DNA from: Natronorubrum halalkaliphilum
GTDB lineage: Archaea; Halobacteriota; Halobacteria; Halobacteriales; Natrialbaceae
Length of the DNA: 64,000 nucleotides
NCBI RefSeq assembly: GCF_009834785.1
Contig: NZ_WUYX01000042.1
Coordinates: 11,733 to 75,732, forward strand
Reading direction: 5' to 3'
Both the position numbers and the translations under genes were made by a program. Of this stretch, positions 9,051 through 18,391 are shown piece by piece. The first letter of the stretch is position 1; every line of letters begins with the position of its first letter. The notes beneath the pieces were generated by a model, which was given only the letters and a program-made list of their open reading frames with translations, was not told the DNA's origin and made no database searches.

Positions 9051-10604
9051 TCAGTCGCCGATCCAGTCGGCGAAACTCCCCTCGAGCAGCGTCCGTTCCT
9101 GCTTGCGAACGTACTCACACTGCATCGTCTCGATCGCGTCGGTGAGAGACGCGCCGTCATCGAGTGCGGCGGCGACCTGCTCGCGCTTCCAGCGTCCGGG
9201 GGTCACCCGCTGGCGGACCCGCCGCCGGAGCGGGTAGAGGTACTTCGCGGCCTGTTCGTCGGTGAGCCCGCGGTTGACCAGCCCGTCTTCGGCGTGGGCG
9301 AGCAGATCCTCGTACAGCGCGAGGCTGTCGGTCGTTTCCTTCCCGTCGTTGGTGATCCACGTCAGGTCCGCCTCGAGGCCGTCGCGCATCGCGCCGTAGA
9401 AGTTCTCCCGGGCGAGTTCCCAGTCGAGTTCGATCACGGGGTGTTCCAGACGGGTCAGACTCTCGAGGACGCCGGCGAAGGCGGCCAGGAAGGCGACCGA
9501 GTCGCGGACGGTCGGCTGAGCCGCGATCGGCCGAAACTCGATGCGGGCGTTGGCGGCCGACCGCGTCGGGCCGCCGAAGACGGGGCGAACCCAGCGCCAG
9601 TAGGTGCCGTGTTTGCGCCGGAAGTGGGGGAACTGGTCGTCGAAGCGCTCCCCGGCTTCGACGGGCATCGGCACCATCGTATCGTCGGCGGCGATTCGGT
9701 CGATGGCCTCCTCGACGGTCTCGAGGTCGCGCGGGAACCTGACTTTCCCCTCGCCGGTCGAGGGATCGTTGAGCACGGTTTCGAAGACGCTGATGCGGTG
9801 TTCCATCCACCCGTCCGCGAGGATTTCTTCGGGCGTCGCGTCTTCGTCGTAGAGATCCGGCGGGAAGAACGGGGAGTTGACGCCCAGTGCGAGGAGGGGA
9901 CCGGCGGCGCGGAGCGCGTAGTTGAAGTAGATCGGGAGATCGGGTGCGTGGGCCACCTGATAGTGCGGTTGGATCGAGGTGATCAGGCTCTCGGGCATGA
10001 CCGTGTCGCCCTGGAGAGCGACGTTCGGCGCGTCGACGCGCATGCCGGCGACGTCGGCCCGATCCGTGTTGGCCATCGCGTGATAGCGAGCCGAGTCGCT
10101 CATGTTGGTCGCGACGCGAAACGATCGATCGGTGCCGTCCCCGGCCGTCGTCGTCCGTTCGACGCTGTCGGTGAGATAGGTCGTCGCATCCTCGCCCTCC
10201 GGCGGAATCGTCCAGAGCGCGTCGCTGACCAGACGCATTCGCTCGGATCGAGTCACTTTCAGGGCGGTCTGCAGGCGAGCCTTGATCTCCGACTCCTGAG
10301 CGGCCAGCCCGTGGGCGTTGAGCGGCTGCGGACTGGTGGTCATCTCCGCGTTGTGCAACCCGAGTTCCTTCTCGAACCCGATGAGTTCGAGGAGCCGGCG
10401 CGGCACCCGTCGGAGCGTGCAGTCGTCGTCTTTGACCGCGTAGAACTCGTATTCGAACCCGACGATCGCCTGCGGGTTGTCGAACACCCCCTCTTCGACG
10501 GCGTCTTTGATCACCTCGGCGTCTTGCTCGGCCCGCTCGCGAAAGTCGTCGGCGTCGACCGCCAACACGTCCGCGACCCGCGCTGCGAGTTCCTCCTCTG
10601 GCAT
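9051..10604 (-). CDS. Glutamate-cysteine ligase (GCS2)-like carboxylate-amine ligase
   Basis: The 517-residue protein has the GCS2-type layout. An early acidic FEYEFYAV metal/ATP-binding motif lies near residue 50. It is followed by HNAEMTTSPQPLNAHGLAAQESE, the central GVNSPFFPPDLYDE and ARIEFRPIAAQPTVRDSVAFLAAFAG. These match glutamate-cysteine ligase-fold enzymes that couple an amino group to a carboxylate using ATP. It is longer than, and distinct from, the gshA in this window (39634-40722), so it probably has a different substrate. It stands alone and is divergent from DNA ligase. Confidence 0.8.
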   Translation of the reverse strand: MPEEELAARVADVLAVDADDFRERAEQDAEVIKDAVEEGVFDNPQAIVGFEYEFYAVKDDDCTLRRVPRRLLELIGFEKELGLHNAEMTTSPQPLNAHGLAAQESEIKARLQTALKVTRSERMRLVSDALWTIPPEGEDATTYLTDSVERTTTAGDGTDRSFRVATNMSDSARYHAMANTDRADVAGMRVDAPNVALQGDTVMPESLITSIQPHYQVAHAPDLPIYFNYALRAAGPLLALGVNSPFFPPDLYDEDATPEEILADGWMEHRISVFETVLNDPSTGEGKVRFPRDLETVEEAIDRIAADDTMVPMPVEAGERFDDQFPHFRRKHGTYWRWVRPVFGGPTRSAANARIEFRPIAAQPTVRDSVAFLAAFAGVLESLTRLEHPVIELDWELARENFYGAMRDGLEADLTWITNDGKETTDSLALYEDLLAHAEDGLVNRGLTDEQAAKYLYPLRRRVRQRVTPGRWKREQVAAALDDGASLTDAIETMQCEYVRKQERTLLEGSFADWIGD

Positions 10605-10744
10605 ACCTCCGAGTGCGGCCCCGTCACGTTTAAAATCCGTCCCTCGAGCCGAGGGTGTTCGTGTGTCTCACGAGGGTGGCCATCTCCCTCGCCGTCTGTC
10701 CGGTCTCAGAACCGTTTTAGTTCCGCCGACGATACACACCGCCG

Positions 10745-12466
10745 ATGGAGTTCGCCACGTTCGCCGACCGCGCCGCCGCGATCGAAGCCGAACCCGCGGA
10801 TCTCGAGATCATCGTTCACGTCAGGGACCTCCTCGAGGACGCGGGTGATGATATCGAGACCGTGTCTCGGTTCGTCCAGGGACGCGTGTTTCCGGCCTGG
10901 CAATCGACGACGCTCGATATCGGACCGAGTACGTGTTACGAGGCGATCGCCCGCGCGGCGGGGACGAACGTGAGCGACGACGACGTGGAGGAGCGACTGG
11001 CTGACGTCGGCGAAATCGGCGAGGTTGCGGCGAGTTACGAGTTCGGCGGCCAGCAGGGGCTGGGCGCGTTTACGGGCGGTGACGATGGCGACGGGGGCTC
11101 CGGCGACGATCTTACCGTACGCGAGGTCGACGAGACGCTCGCGGCGCTCGCCGCCGCCGAGGGGTCGGGCAGTCAGGACCGCAAGACCGACCTCCTCTTC
11201 GGCCTGTTCAACCGCTGCTCGAGCGGGGAGGCCCGCTATCTCGCTCGCTTGGTCCTCTCGGAGATGCGCATCGGGGTCGGCGAGGGTACCGTTCGGGACG
11301 CAATCGGCGAGGCGTTCGACGTCCCCGCGGAGCGCGTCGAGCGTGCTCTGCAGGTCTCGAACGATTATGGCCAGGTCGCACGGGTGGCCCGCGAGGACGG
11401 CGTCAACGGGCTGGACGCGATGGATCTCGAGGTCGGTCGTCCCGTTCAGGCGATGCTCGCCCAGGCCGGCACCGTCACGGATGCCCTCGAGGAGTGGGAG
11501 ACAGCCGCCGTGGAGTGGAAGTACGACGGGGCCAGAATTCAGTTGCACCACGACCCCGTCGCTCGGAGCGAGGGGGCAACCCGCGTCTTCTCGAGGAATA
11601 TGGAGGACGTTACCGGGGCGCTTCCCGAGGTCGTCGAGTTCGCCGACGAAGTGCTCGAGGAGCCCGCGATCCTCGACGGTGAGGTCGTCGCGATCGACGA
11701 GGACGGCGACCCGCTGCCGTTTCAGGCGGTGCTCAAACGCTTCCGGCGCAAGCACGACGTCGAGAAGGCCCGAGAAGACGTCGCCGTGCGCCCGGTCTTC
11801 TTCGACTGTCTGCACGCGGACGGCGATGACCTGCTCGAGGAGCCGTTGACGGCCAGACACAACCGATTGCGGTCGGTTCTCGCGACGGGACCGGATCAGG
11901 CTCCCGACGCGATCGAGGATCTCTCCCTGCTCTGGACCACCGACGACCCCGACGCAATCGAGTCGATCGACGCCGACGCGCTCGAGTCCGGACACGAGGG
12001 TATCATGCTCAAAAATCCCGACTCGACGTACTCGCCGGGGCGCCGCGGCAAACACTGGCGCAAGCGCAAACCCGACGTGGAGACCCTCGACTGCGTCGTC
12101 ACGGGGGCCGAGTGGGGTGAGGGACGACGGGCGACCTTCCTCGGGACGTTCGAACTCGCCGTGCGCGCAGGCCCCGGCGGAGACGACCTCGAGACGGTCG
12201 GCAAGGTCGCGACCGGGATCACCGACGAGAAACTCGCGGAACTGACGGAACTGCTCGAGCCCCACATCGCGGCCGAGGAGGGCCAGGAGGTGGAACTCGA
12301 GCCAGAAATCGTCTTCGAGGTCGGCTACGAGGAGATCCAGTCCTCGCCGACCTACTCGTCGGGCTACGCGCTCCGCTTCCCGCGGTTCCAGGGGGTTCGA
12401 TACGACAAGGATCCAGCGGATGCGGACAGTCTCGAGCGACTCGAGTCGCTTCGAGCGATGCAGTAG
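10745..12466 (+). CDS. lig: ATP-dependent DNA ligase
   Basis: This 573-residue enzyme seals nicks during replication and repair. It has an N-terminal helical DNA-binding domain. The adenylation domain carries motif I EWKYDGARIQ with the catalytic lysine at residue 259, then ILDGEVVAID (motif III) and GHEGIMLKNP (motif IV). The KHWRKRKPD region contains motif V, and a C-terminal OB domain ends FQGVRYDKDPADADSLERL. Residues about 113-121 include a glycine/aspartate-rich loop. Length and order are typical for archaeal LigI-type enzymes. The ATG at 10745 follows a short leader. Confidence 0.96.
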   Translation: MEFATFADRAAAIEAEPADLEIIVHVRDLLEDAGDDIETVSRFVQGRVFPAWQSTTLDIGPSTCYEAIARAAGTNVSDDDVEERLADVGEIGEVAASYEFGGQQGLGAFTGGDDGDGGSGDDLTVREVDETLAALAAAEGSGSQDRKTDLLFGLFNRCSSGEARYLARLVLSEMRIGVGEGTVRDAIGEAFDVPAERVERALQVSNDYGQVARVAREDGVNGLDAMDLEVGRPVQAMLAQAGTVTDALEEWETAAVEWKYDGARIQLHHDPVARSEGATRVFSRNMEDVTGALPEVVEFADEVLEEPAILDGEVVAIDEDGDPLPFQAVLKRFRRKHDVEKAREDVAVRPVFFDCLHADGDDLLEEPLTARHNRLRSVLATGPDQAPDAIEDLSLLWTTDDPDAIESIDADALESGHEGIMLKNPDSTYSPGRRGKHWRKRKPDVETLDCVVTGAEWGEGRRATFLGTFELAVRAGPGGDDLETVGKVATGITDEKLAELTELLEPHIAAEEGQEVELEPEIVFEVGYEEIQSSPTYSSGYALRFPRFQGVRYDKDPADADSLERLESLRAMQ

Positions 12467-12567
12467 CGCCCGCGGGCGGAGTCCGTCGGCGGTCCGCCGT
12501 CGTCGCCGGTCAAACGCCTCTTTGACCTTGCTGAAAGCACTTACGTGTCGTTTCCGTACGGTTGAAT

Positions 12568-13773
12568 ATGGAAGGTACGGACGGTATCGAAGGGGTCACC
12601 CGCCGTCGCGCGCTCCTCTCGGCCGGGTCTATCGGCAGTATCGCCCTCGCCGGCTGTCTCGATGGTGGGAGGACGGATCAGGAAACTGCCAACGGCAACG
12701 GCGACGACGAACGCACCGACGGAGACGTCGCGTACGACGTCTTTCAGCTCGGCTCGTCGTCGTCGCGGCCGGCGTGGGCGGACGGAGACGGCAGCGTCCC
12801 CGGTTTCGTCGCGCTCTTCGAGTCCGAGCGAGCGCTGTCCTGGCTGATCGACGACGCCGACGCGGTCGAGGGGCTCGAGGAGTGGCTCAGCGAGACCGAT
12901 TTCGACGAATCCGTGATCGTCTTCGTCGAGAGCGTCGGTCCGAACACGTGTTACAGCGAGGTGTCGGTGTCGGACGTCGCGATTTCGGCGGCGGCCGTCG
13001 TCGACGGAGACGAAGAGACCGCCGCGATTACGGGAACCGCCGAGGCCGCGGACACGAGCGACGGGACGGCCGTCTGTGGCGACGCCGTGACGTATCCGTC
13101 CGCGTTCGTCCGCGTAACCGGCGACGACCTCCCCGGCGAGGCCGCGTTCAGGATCACGGACGGCTGGGGAGACACGGACGAGGTCGATACGACCGGCGGC
13201 GCGGTCGATCCGGAGACGATACCCGGTTATGTGCGGCCGTCCCACGATCCGCGGACGATTCCCGACGCGCTCGAGTGCGAGAGCGACGAGTTCGAGCGTC
13301 ACTGGTCGCCCGACGACGACGTCGAGTGGGGCGAGGTCACCGACGACGGCGAGCCGACGCTCGCGATGCGTCTCGAGAATCCCCAGTACGACGGAGACGA
13401 CGAGGATCAAGCCCTCGAGTTCGAGCGGGGCGAGGAGGTCCGGATCTCGATGCAGAACGTCTCGAGCGGACCCGTCGATACGGGTAACAGCAACAAGTAC
13501 GGGCTGGAGGTGTTGACGGACGACGGCTGGATGGACGTGCGTGGAACCGGTGACGGGACGCCGGTCGGATACACCGACGAAGCGGTCGTCCACTCGCCCG
13601 GCGAGGGCTTCGACTGGACGTTCGAACTGACCGAAGACGGCGTCCTCGAGGGTCACGCTCACGAGGAGTGGCTCGAGGTCTGCCCCGAACTCCCCGCGGG
13701 CCGCTACCGGTTCGTCTTCTGGGGCGTCATCGGCGACGAGTCGCTGGCCGTCGCGTTCGATTACACGGGCTGA
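12568..13773 (+). CDS. Tat-secreted lipoprotein, function unknown
   Basis: The protein has about 401 residues. It starts MEGTDGIEGVTRRRALLSAG, a twin-arginine signal (TRRRALL), and ends the signal with a lipobox LAGC whose cysteine is residue 30. It should be exported folded and lipid-anchored outside the cell. A second in-frame start (TTG) lies six bases upstream. The mature protein is highly acidic with a central part rich in Asp and Glu. No enzymatic motif is recognised. The C-terminal part (VEWGEVTDDGEPTLAMRLEN to the end) resembles a beta-sandwich with a GRYRFVFWGVIG strand. It stands between lig and hisC. Confidence 0.85.
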   Translation: MEGTDGIEGVTRRRALLSAGSIGSIALAGCLDGGRTDQETANGNGDDERTDGDVAYDVFQLGSSSSRPAWADGDGSVPGFVALFESERALSWLIDDADAVEGLEEWLSETDFDESVIVFVESVGPNTCYSEVSVSDVAISAAAVVDGDEETAAITGTAEAADTSDGTAVCGDAVTYPSAFVRVTGDDLPGEAAFRITDGWGDTDEVDTTGGAVDPETIPGYVRPSHDPRTIPDALECESDEFERHWSPDDDVEWGEVTDDGEPTLAMRLENPQYDGDDEDQALEFERGEEVRISMQNVSSGPVDTGNSNKYGLEVLTDDGWMDVRGTGDGTPVGYTDEAVVHSPGEGFDWTFELTEDGVLEGHAHEEWLEVCPELPAGRYRFVFWGVIGDESLAVAFDYTG

Positions 13774-13889
13774 AGGGGAGAGGGCGGTTGTGACCGCTAC
13801 TAACCGAGCGGTCATCCAAACGACCGACCGACGAGCACGCACGGAGACAGGTAAGCACTCTTAAGAGCCGTCGCAAACTGGATTCCCGT

Positions 13890-15062
13890 ATGCAACCGCG
13901 CGACCTGTCCGATCACGTCGCCTACGAGGCGGGTCGAGGGATCGAGGAAGTCGCCCGTCAACTCGGGCGCGATCCCTCCGAGTTCGTCAAACTCGCCTCG
14001 AACGAGAACCCTCACGGCCCCTCTCCCGCCGCGGCCGTGGCCATCCGTGAAACCGCCTCGAGCGTCAGCTCCTACCCGAAAGCAGCCCACGCCGACCTCG
14101 CCGCCGCCATCGCCAACCGCTGGGCCGTCGACGACGAGCAGGTCTGGCTGGCAAACGGCGGCGACGGGGCGATCGACTACCTTTCCCGGGCCACCCTCGA
14201 GCCCGACGACACCATCCTCGTCCCGAGCCCCGGCTTCGCCTACTACGGGATGAGCGCCCGATTCCACCACGGCGACGTTCGGGAGTACGCCCTCGAGCGC
14301 GAGGACGACTTCGCCCAGACCGCCGAAACCGTGCTCTCGGCCTACGACGGCGACCGGATCGTCTATCTCACCAGTCCGCACAATCCGTCTGGATCGACGA
14401 TCGCACTCGAGGCTATTGCGGAGATCGCGGCCGAAACCGACGACGACACGCTGGTCGTCGTCGACGAAGCCTACGGCGAGTTCGCCGACCGCGACAGCGC
14501 GCTCGCCCTGATCGAGGGGCGGAACGGGTTCGACGCCCGGGACGACGTCGCCGTCCTGCGGACGTTTTCGAAGGCCTACGGGCTGGCCGGCGTGCGACTC
14601 GGTTACGCCGTCGTCCCCGACGAGTGGGCCGACGCCTATGCTCGGGTGAACACGCCGTTCGCGGCGAGCGAACTCGCCTGCCGGGCCGGCCTCGCCGCGA
14701 TCGACGACGACGAACACGTCGAACGGACCGTCGAGACGACCCTCGAGTCTCGCGCGTACATGCGTGAACACATCGACACCCACGTCTGGGAGAGCGAGGG
14801 GAACTTCGTTCTCGTCGACGTCGACGACGCGTCGACCGTCGCCGAAGCGATGCAGGAACGCGGCGTCATCGTCCGCGACTGCACGAGTTTCGGCCTGCCG
14901 GGCTGTATTCGCATCACCTGCGGGACCGACGACGAGACCGAACGAGCCGTCGAGACGCTCAACGCCGTCCTCGAGGACCTCGAGATCGAGTGCGAGGGCG
15001 ACGGTGACCGCGAGGGAGACGGAAACGAAGACGAAACCGAAACGGAGGTGGCCGACACGTGA
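13890..15062 (+). CDS. hisC: Histidinol-phosphate aminotransferase
   Basis: HisC transfers an amino group from glutamate to imidazole-acetol phosphate in histidine biosynthesis. The 390-residue PLP enzyme of fold type I has KLASNENPHGPSP near residue 35, SPHNPSGS, VVVDEAYGEF, and the PLP-binding lysine at residue 228 in RTFSKAYGLAGVRLGY. The C-terminus carries a dispensable acidic tail. The stop overlaps the GTG start of the AK6-like gene by four bases, so it leads a three-gene operon. Confidence 0.95.
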   Translation: MQPRDLSDHVAYEAGRGIEEVARQLGRDPSEFVKLASNENPHGPSPAAAVAIRETASSVSSYPKAAHADLAAAIANRWAVDDEQVWLANGGDGAIDYLSRATLEPDDTILVPSPGFAYYGMSARFHHGDVREYALEREDDFAQTAETVLSAYDGDRIVYLTSPHNPSGSTIALEAIAEIAAETDDDTLVVVDEAYGEFADRDSALALIEGRNGFDARDDVAVLRTFSKAYGLAGVRLGYAVVPDEWADAYARVNTPFAASELACRAGLAAIDDDEHVERTVETTLESRAYMREHIDTHVWESEGNFVLVDVDDASTVAEAMQERGVIVRDCTSFGLPGCIRITCGTDDETERAVETLNAVLEDLEIECEGDGDREGDGNEDETETEVADT

Positions 15063-15664
15063 GACTTGCCGTCACCGGCACCCCGGGTACCGGGAAGACG
15101 ACCGCGACGGAGCGCCTCGAGTCGCGACTGGCGGACGGCGACGCCAACGTCAACGCGGACGCGGACGCGAACGATTCCGATGCTGACTCGCCGTCGGCCT
15201 CGAACCTGGACCCGAACCCGGACCTCGACGTAATCCACCTCAACACGGTCCTCGAGGAGGAGCGTCTCTACACCGAAGTCGACGCCGACCGGGAGAGCAA
15301 AGTCGCCGACCTCGACGGGCTCGCCGACTGGCTCGCCGACCGCCAGGATATCGTGATCGAGTCCCACCTCGCCCACCACTTCGACGCGGATCGGGTCGCC
15401 GTCCTCCGCTGTGCACCCGAGACTCTCGAGGAGCGCTTGCTCGAGCGCGGCGAGACCGAGGCGAAGGCCGCGGAGAACGCGGAGAGCGAGGCGCTCGACG
15501 TCATCCTCTCGGAAGCGGTCGACGAACACGGCCTCGAGTCGGTCTACGAGATCGATACGACCGATCGCGATCCGGACGACGTCGCAGACGCACTCGAGGC
15601 GGTCGCGACGGGGGAACGAGCGCCGAGCGCCGGAGACGTGGACTTCATGGGGTATCTGACATGA
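15059..15664 (+). CDS. AK6/Fap7-type adenylate kinase
   Basis: This 201-residue P-loop kinase (GTPGTGKTT at residues 7-15) belongs to the adenylate-kinase isoenzyme 6 / Fap7 group. In eukaryotes and archaea that group acts in 40S/30S ribosome maturation and has weak AMP kinase activity. Residues about 27-60 are an Ala/Asp/Asn-rich insertion that is absent from ordinary members. VIESHLAHHFDADRVAVLRCAPETLEERL is the conserved central part. Translation begins at a GTG that overlaps the hisC stop, and its own stop overlaps the next start (ATGA). Confidence 0.9.
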   Translation: MRLAVTGTPGTGKTTATERLESRLADGDANVNADADANDSDADSPSASNLDPNPDLDVIHLNTVLEEERLYTEVDADRESKVADLDGLADWLADRQDIVIESHLAHHFDADRVAVLRCAPETLEERLLERGETEAKAAENAESEALDVILSEAVDEHGLESVYEIDTTDRDPDDVADALEAVATGERAPSAGDVDFMGYLT

Positions 15665-16275
15665 CGCTCGACAAGTTCCGGCCGTACATCTCCCGCTTTC
15701 TCGATCCGTTCGTCAAGGGGTTCGACCGCGTCGGCATGACGCCCGACAGCGTGAGCGTGCTGGCGTTTGGGATGGCGATTCTGGCGGCCATCGCCTTCCT
15801 CCTGGGAGGCCGGGCAGATCCGATCTGGTACGTCGCGGCCGCGACGCTGGTCTTTCTCAACGGGTGGCTCGACATCGTCGACGGCGCGCTCGCGCGCGAA
15901 CAAGAGGTCGCCTCCGCCGGCGGTGACCTCCTCGATCACGTTCTCGACCGGTACGCGGACATCGTCATCATCGGCGGACTGGCTGCGGGCATCGGAGACT
16001 ACTTCCTCGGCTTTCTCGCCGTGACCGGCGTCGTGATGACCTCGTATCTCGGCACGCAGGCCCAGGCCGTCGGCCTCGACCGCGTCTACGGCGGGCTCGT
16101 CGGTCGCGCGGATCGGCTGGCGATCATCGGCATCGTCGGCTTTCTCGCGTATCCGCTGTCGGGAACGGACCCCGGCGGGTTCACGGTAATCGGGTGGCTG
16201 CTCGTCTTTCTCGCCTTCGTCGGGCACCTCACTGCACTCCAGCGATTCTTCTACTCCTGGTCGGCGCTGGACTGA
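15661..16275 (+). CDS. CDP-alcohol phosphatidyltransferase family membrane enzyme
   Basis: The 204-residue membrane protein catalyses transfer between CDP-archaeol and an alcohol (or a similar reaction). It carries the family motif: D71, D74-G75, AR at 78-79, G-G at about 87-88, D92 and D96, in NGWLDIVDGALAR and GGDLLDHVLDRYAD. About six transmembrane segments follow. The substrate alcohol (glycerol phosphate, inositol phosphate or serine) cannot be told from sequence. It is the last gene of the coupled hisC operon (ATGA overlap). Confidence 0.92.
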   Translation: MTLDKFRPYISRFLDPFVKGFDRVGMTPDSVSVLAFGMAILAAIAFLLGGRADPIWYVAAATLVFLNGWLDIVDGALAREQEVASAGGDLLDHVLDRYADIVIIGGLAAGIGDYFLGFLAVTGVVMTSYLGTQAQAVGLDRVYGGLVGRADRLAIIGIVGFLAYPLSGTDPGGFTVIGWLLVFLAFVGHLTALQRFFYSWSALD

Positions 16276-16334
16276 CCGTCGGTCGCCCGTTCGGCCGGCT
16301 TCCGTTCAGCAGACCGTTCGACAGCGCGCCGCAT

Positions 16335-16343
16335 GGTTTATCA
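16335..16343 (+). promoter_or_regulatory. TATA-like box of mbf1
   Basis: GGTTTATCA is centred about 28 bases before the ATG at 16367. This fits the normal haloarchaeal arrangement in which a leaderless transcript starts at or just before the start codon. Confidence 0.5.
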
Positions 16344-16366
16344 CTCGCCGCGATATACGTTCCTTC

Positions 16367-16918
16367 ATGGTCCAGTGCGAGATGTGTGGCGACGAGACGT
16401 CGTCTCCGAAGACAATCAAGGTCGAGGGTGCGAAACTAGACGTGTGTTCGAACTGTACTGACTTCGGTACCGAAGTCAAACAGCCCTCGAGTTCGAGTTC
16501 CTCGTCGAAGTACTCGACCAGTTCGAGTTCATCGTCGTCTTCGAGTTCGAGCGGGAGCGCAGGCCAATCGAGTTCGAGCGGGGGGACGAGCTCCGGCGGC
16601 TCGAGCTCCCGCCCGTCCGATATGTTCGACGACATGGACGAACTCGCCACCGATTACGACGACCGCGTCCGCAAGGCCCGCGAGAAAAAGGGGCTCAGCC
16701 AGTCGGATCTCGCCAACGAACTCAACGAGAAGGCGAGCCTGATTCGGAAGATCGAACGCGGAGATACGCTTCCCAGCGATCGGGTCCAGTCGAAACTCGA
16801 GAACTTCCTCGAGATCAACCTGAACGCGGAGGGTGGCTCTACCGATGATCCGGAGTGGTCGGGCGGTTCCTCGTCGGGCAGTTACACACTCGGTGACGTC
16901 GTCAAGCGGAAGGACTGA
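16367..16918 (+). CDS. mbf1: Archaeal multiprotein bridging factor 1 (MBF1)
   Basis: The 183-residue protein has an N-terminal zinc ribbon (Cys 4, 7, 27 and 30) and a C-terminal cro-like helix-turn-helix (residues about 95-145: RKAREKKGLSQSDLANELNEKASLIRKIE). MBF1 bridges TBP and gene-specific regulators and also associates with the ribosome in archaea. Between the two domains (about 45-85) lies an unusually long serine-rich linker that is almost pure Ser with a few Gly. The start at 16367 directly precedes MVQCEMCGDE, the conserved N-terminus. Confidence 0.95.
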   Translation: MVQCEMCGDETSSPKTIKVEGAKLDVCSNCTDFGTEVKQPSSSSSSSKYSTSSSSSSSSSSSGSAGQSSSSGGTSSGGSSSRPSDMFDDMDELATDYDDRVRKAREKKGLSQSDLANELNEKASLIRKIERGDTLPSDRVQSKLENFLEINLNAEGGSTDDPEWSGGSSSGSYTLGDVVKRKD

Positions 16919-17117
16919 CTCGTCTCGAAATCACGACGGGCCGGACTCCGTTGACCGTTGTCCGTTTCCCGTTGTTCGTTTCCCATCGCTTGTCGCTTCG
17001 TTTGCTGCCGTTTACCGTCCGGCGAGCCCGCCGGATCGGCTAAATCCGCCGAATCCGCCGCAGTGATGTTCGGAACAACTCGCAAGCTATTTCTTCCGGG
17101 CGGATGGCTGTGCTGAT

Positions 17118-17762
17118 ATGTTCGTCCTCGTCAACCTGAAGACGTACCCGTGTGATCCGGTCGCCGTCGCGGAGGCCGTCCGCGACGTCAACGAAGATAC
17201 CGACGCTCGCGTCGCCGTCGCCCCGCAGGCGACCCACATCGAACGCGTCGCCGAGACGGGGGCGGAGACGTGGGCCCAGCACGTCGACCCCATCGAGCAC
17301 GGGAGCAACACCGGTCACACGATCGCCGAAAGCGTCGCCGACGCGGGTGCGATCGGCACGCTAATCAACCACTCCGAGCAGCGCCGGAAACTGGCCGACA
17401 TCGACGGAGCCGTCCAAGCGGCCCAGCGGGCCGACCTCGAGACGGTCGTCTGTGCTAACAATCCGGCCCAGATCGGCGCGGCGGCGGCGCTCGGGCCCGA
17501 CGCGGTCGCCGTCGAGCCGCCGGCACTCATCGGCACCGGCACGCCGGTCAGTCAGGCCGATCCGGATATCGTTGAAGACGCTGTCGAGGCCGCCGAAAAC
17601 GTCGACTCGGACGTCTCGGTCCTCTGTGGCGCCGGTATCAGTACCGGCGACGACGTGGTCGCCGCGGGCGACCTCGGTGCTGAGGGTGTCCTGCTCGCCA
17701 GCGGCGTCGCGAAGGCGGACGATCCGCAGGCGGCCCTCGAGGATCTGGTCGAACCGCTCTGA
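17118..17762 (+). CDS. tpiA: Triose-phosphate isomerase
   Basis: TpiA interconverts glyceraldehyde 3-phosphate and dihydroxyacetone phosphate. The 214-residue archaeal short form has the substrate lysine in VNLKTY (N6, K8), the electrophilic histidine at 85 in LINHSEQRR and the catalytic base E133 in [11 protein letters not shown]. The phosphate loop is CGAGIST and LASGVAKAD. It is shorter than bacterial enzymes (about 250), as is usual for archaea. It stands as a single gene with its own TATA-like CTATTTCT at about 17090. Confidence 0.96.
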   Translation: MFVLVNLKTYPCDPVAVAEAVRDVNEDTDARVAVAPQATHIERVAETGAETWAQHVDPIEHGSNTGHTIAESVADAGAIGTLINHSEQRRKLADIDGAVQAAQRADLETVVCANNPAQIGAAAALGPDAVAVEPPALIGTGTPVSQADPDIVEDAVEAAENVDSDVSVLCGAGISTGDDVVAAGDLGAEGVLLASGVAKADDPQAALEDLVEPL

Positions 17763-17822
17763 CGTCCACGCCTCACACCCACCGACCAACGACTTTTCTT
17801 CCCGGTCGTCGTATCACCCGTC

Positions 17823-18269
17823 ATGACCGACCAGCATCCCGTCGGCGTCGCGCTCGAGAACCGACTCATGAGCCACGGGATCTACGTGACCGACTGGACG
17901 CGGCAAGCAAACGGGGCGAACGACTCGTCGAACGAATCCGCAGACGCCGACCGCGGCGACGACGCCACCGTTCCGGACGGAACGGATTTGGTCCTCGAGT
18001 ACGAGACGGTCTCCGAACACTCGTCCGTCGATAGCAACGAAGTCGGGGCCGTCGTCCGAGCGCTCCTTTCGATCGCTGACGAGCGCGAGTGGACGCCCGG
18101 CCGACTCGAGGTGACCTCGCTGACGACCGACGGCGACGTCCGCGGGCACTGGCACGTCGAGCGGGCGTGGTTCGAGGCGCTGGGAACCGACATCGACGAC
18201 CTCGAGTTCTCACAGCGCGTCCTCGAGACGGTCCGATCGACACGCGTCGATGAGTCCGGCCGGCACTGA
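17823..18269 (+). CDS. Acidic protein of unknown function
   Basis: This 148-residue protein begins MTDQHPVGVALENRLMSHGIYVTDWTRQ and has two parts. The first is an acidic linker, rich in Asp, Ser and Asn (about 33-50). The second is a compact alpha/beta stretch, VLEYETVSEHSSVDSNEVGAVVRALLSIADEREWTPGRLEVTSLTTDGDVRGHW, then WFEALGTDIDDLEFSQRVLETVRST. There is no signal, membrane segment or known catalytic motif. The codon use and acidity are typical of the host, so it is not recently acquired. It is probably a haloarchaea-specific conserved protein. Confidence 0.75.
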   Translation: MTDQHPVGVALENRLMSHGIYVTDWTRQANGANDSSNESADADRGDDATVPDGTDLVLEYETVSEHSSVDSNEVGAVVRALLSIADEREWTPGRLEVTSLTTDGDVRGHWHVERAWFEALGTDIDDLEFSQRVLETVRSTRVDESGRH

Positions 18270-18391
18270 CGGGTGGGCCGTGCTCGGCCTGGCGATATGG
18301 AAACGGAACCAATGAGGGACAATTGGTCGCGACGATACGACGATAGGTAGATTAATACTGTCTCACAAACGCACTCGTTGTAGAACCGCAG

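Noticed and set aside
9294-10973. A 559-residue plus-strand open frame over the GCS2-like gene
   Set aside because: It has no recognisable domain, and the minus strand is a well-supported ligase gene. It runs into the DNA ligase start.
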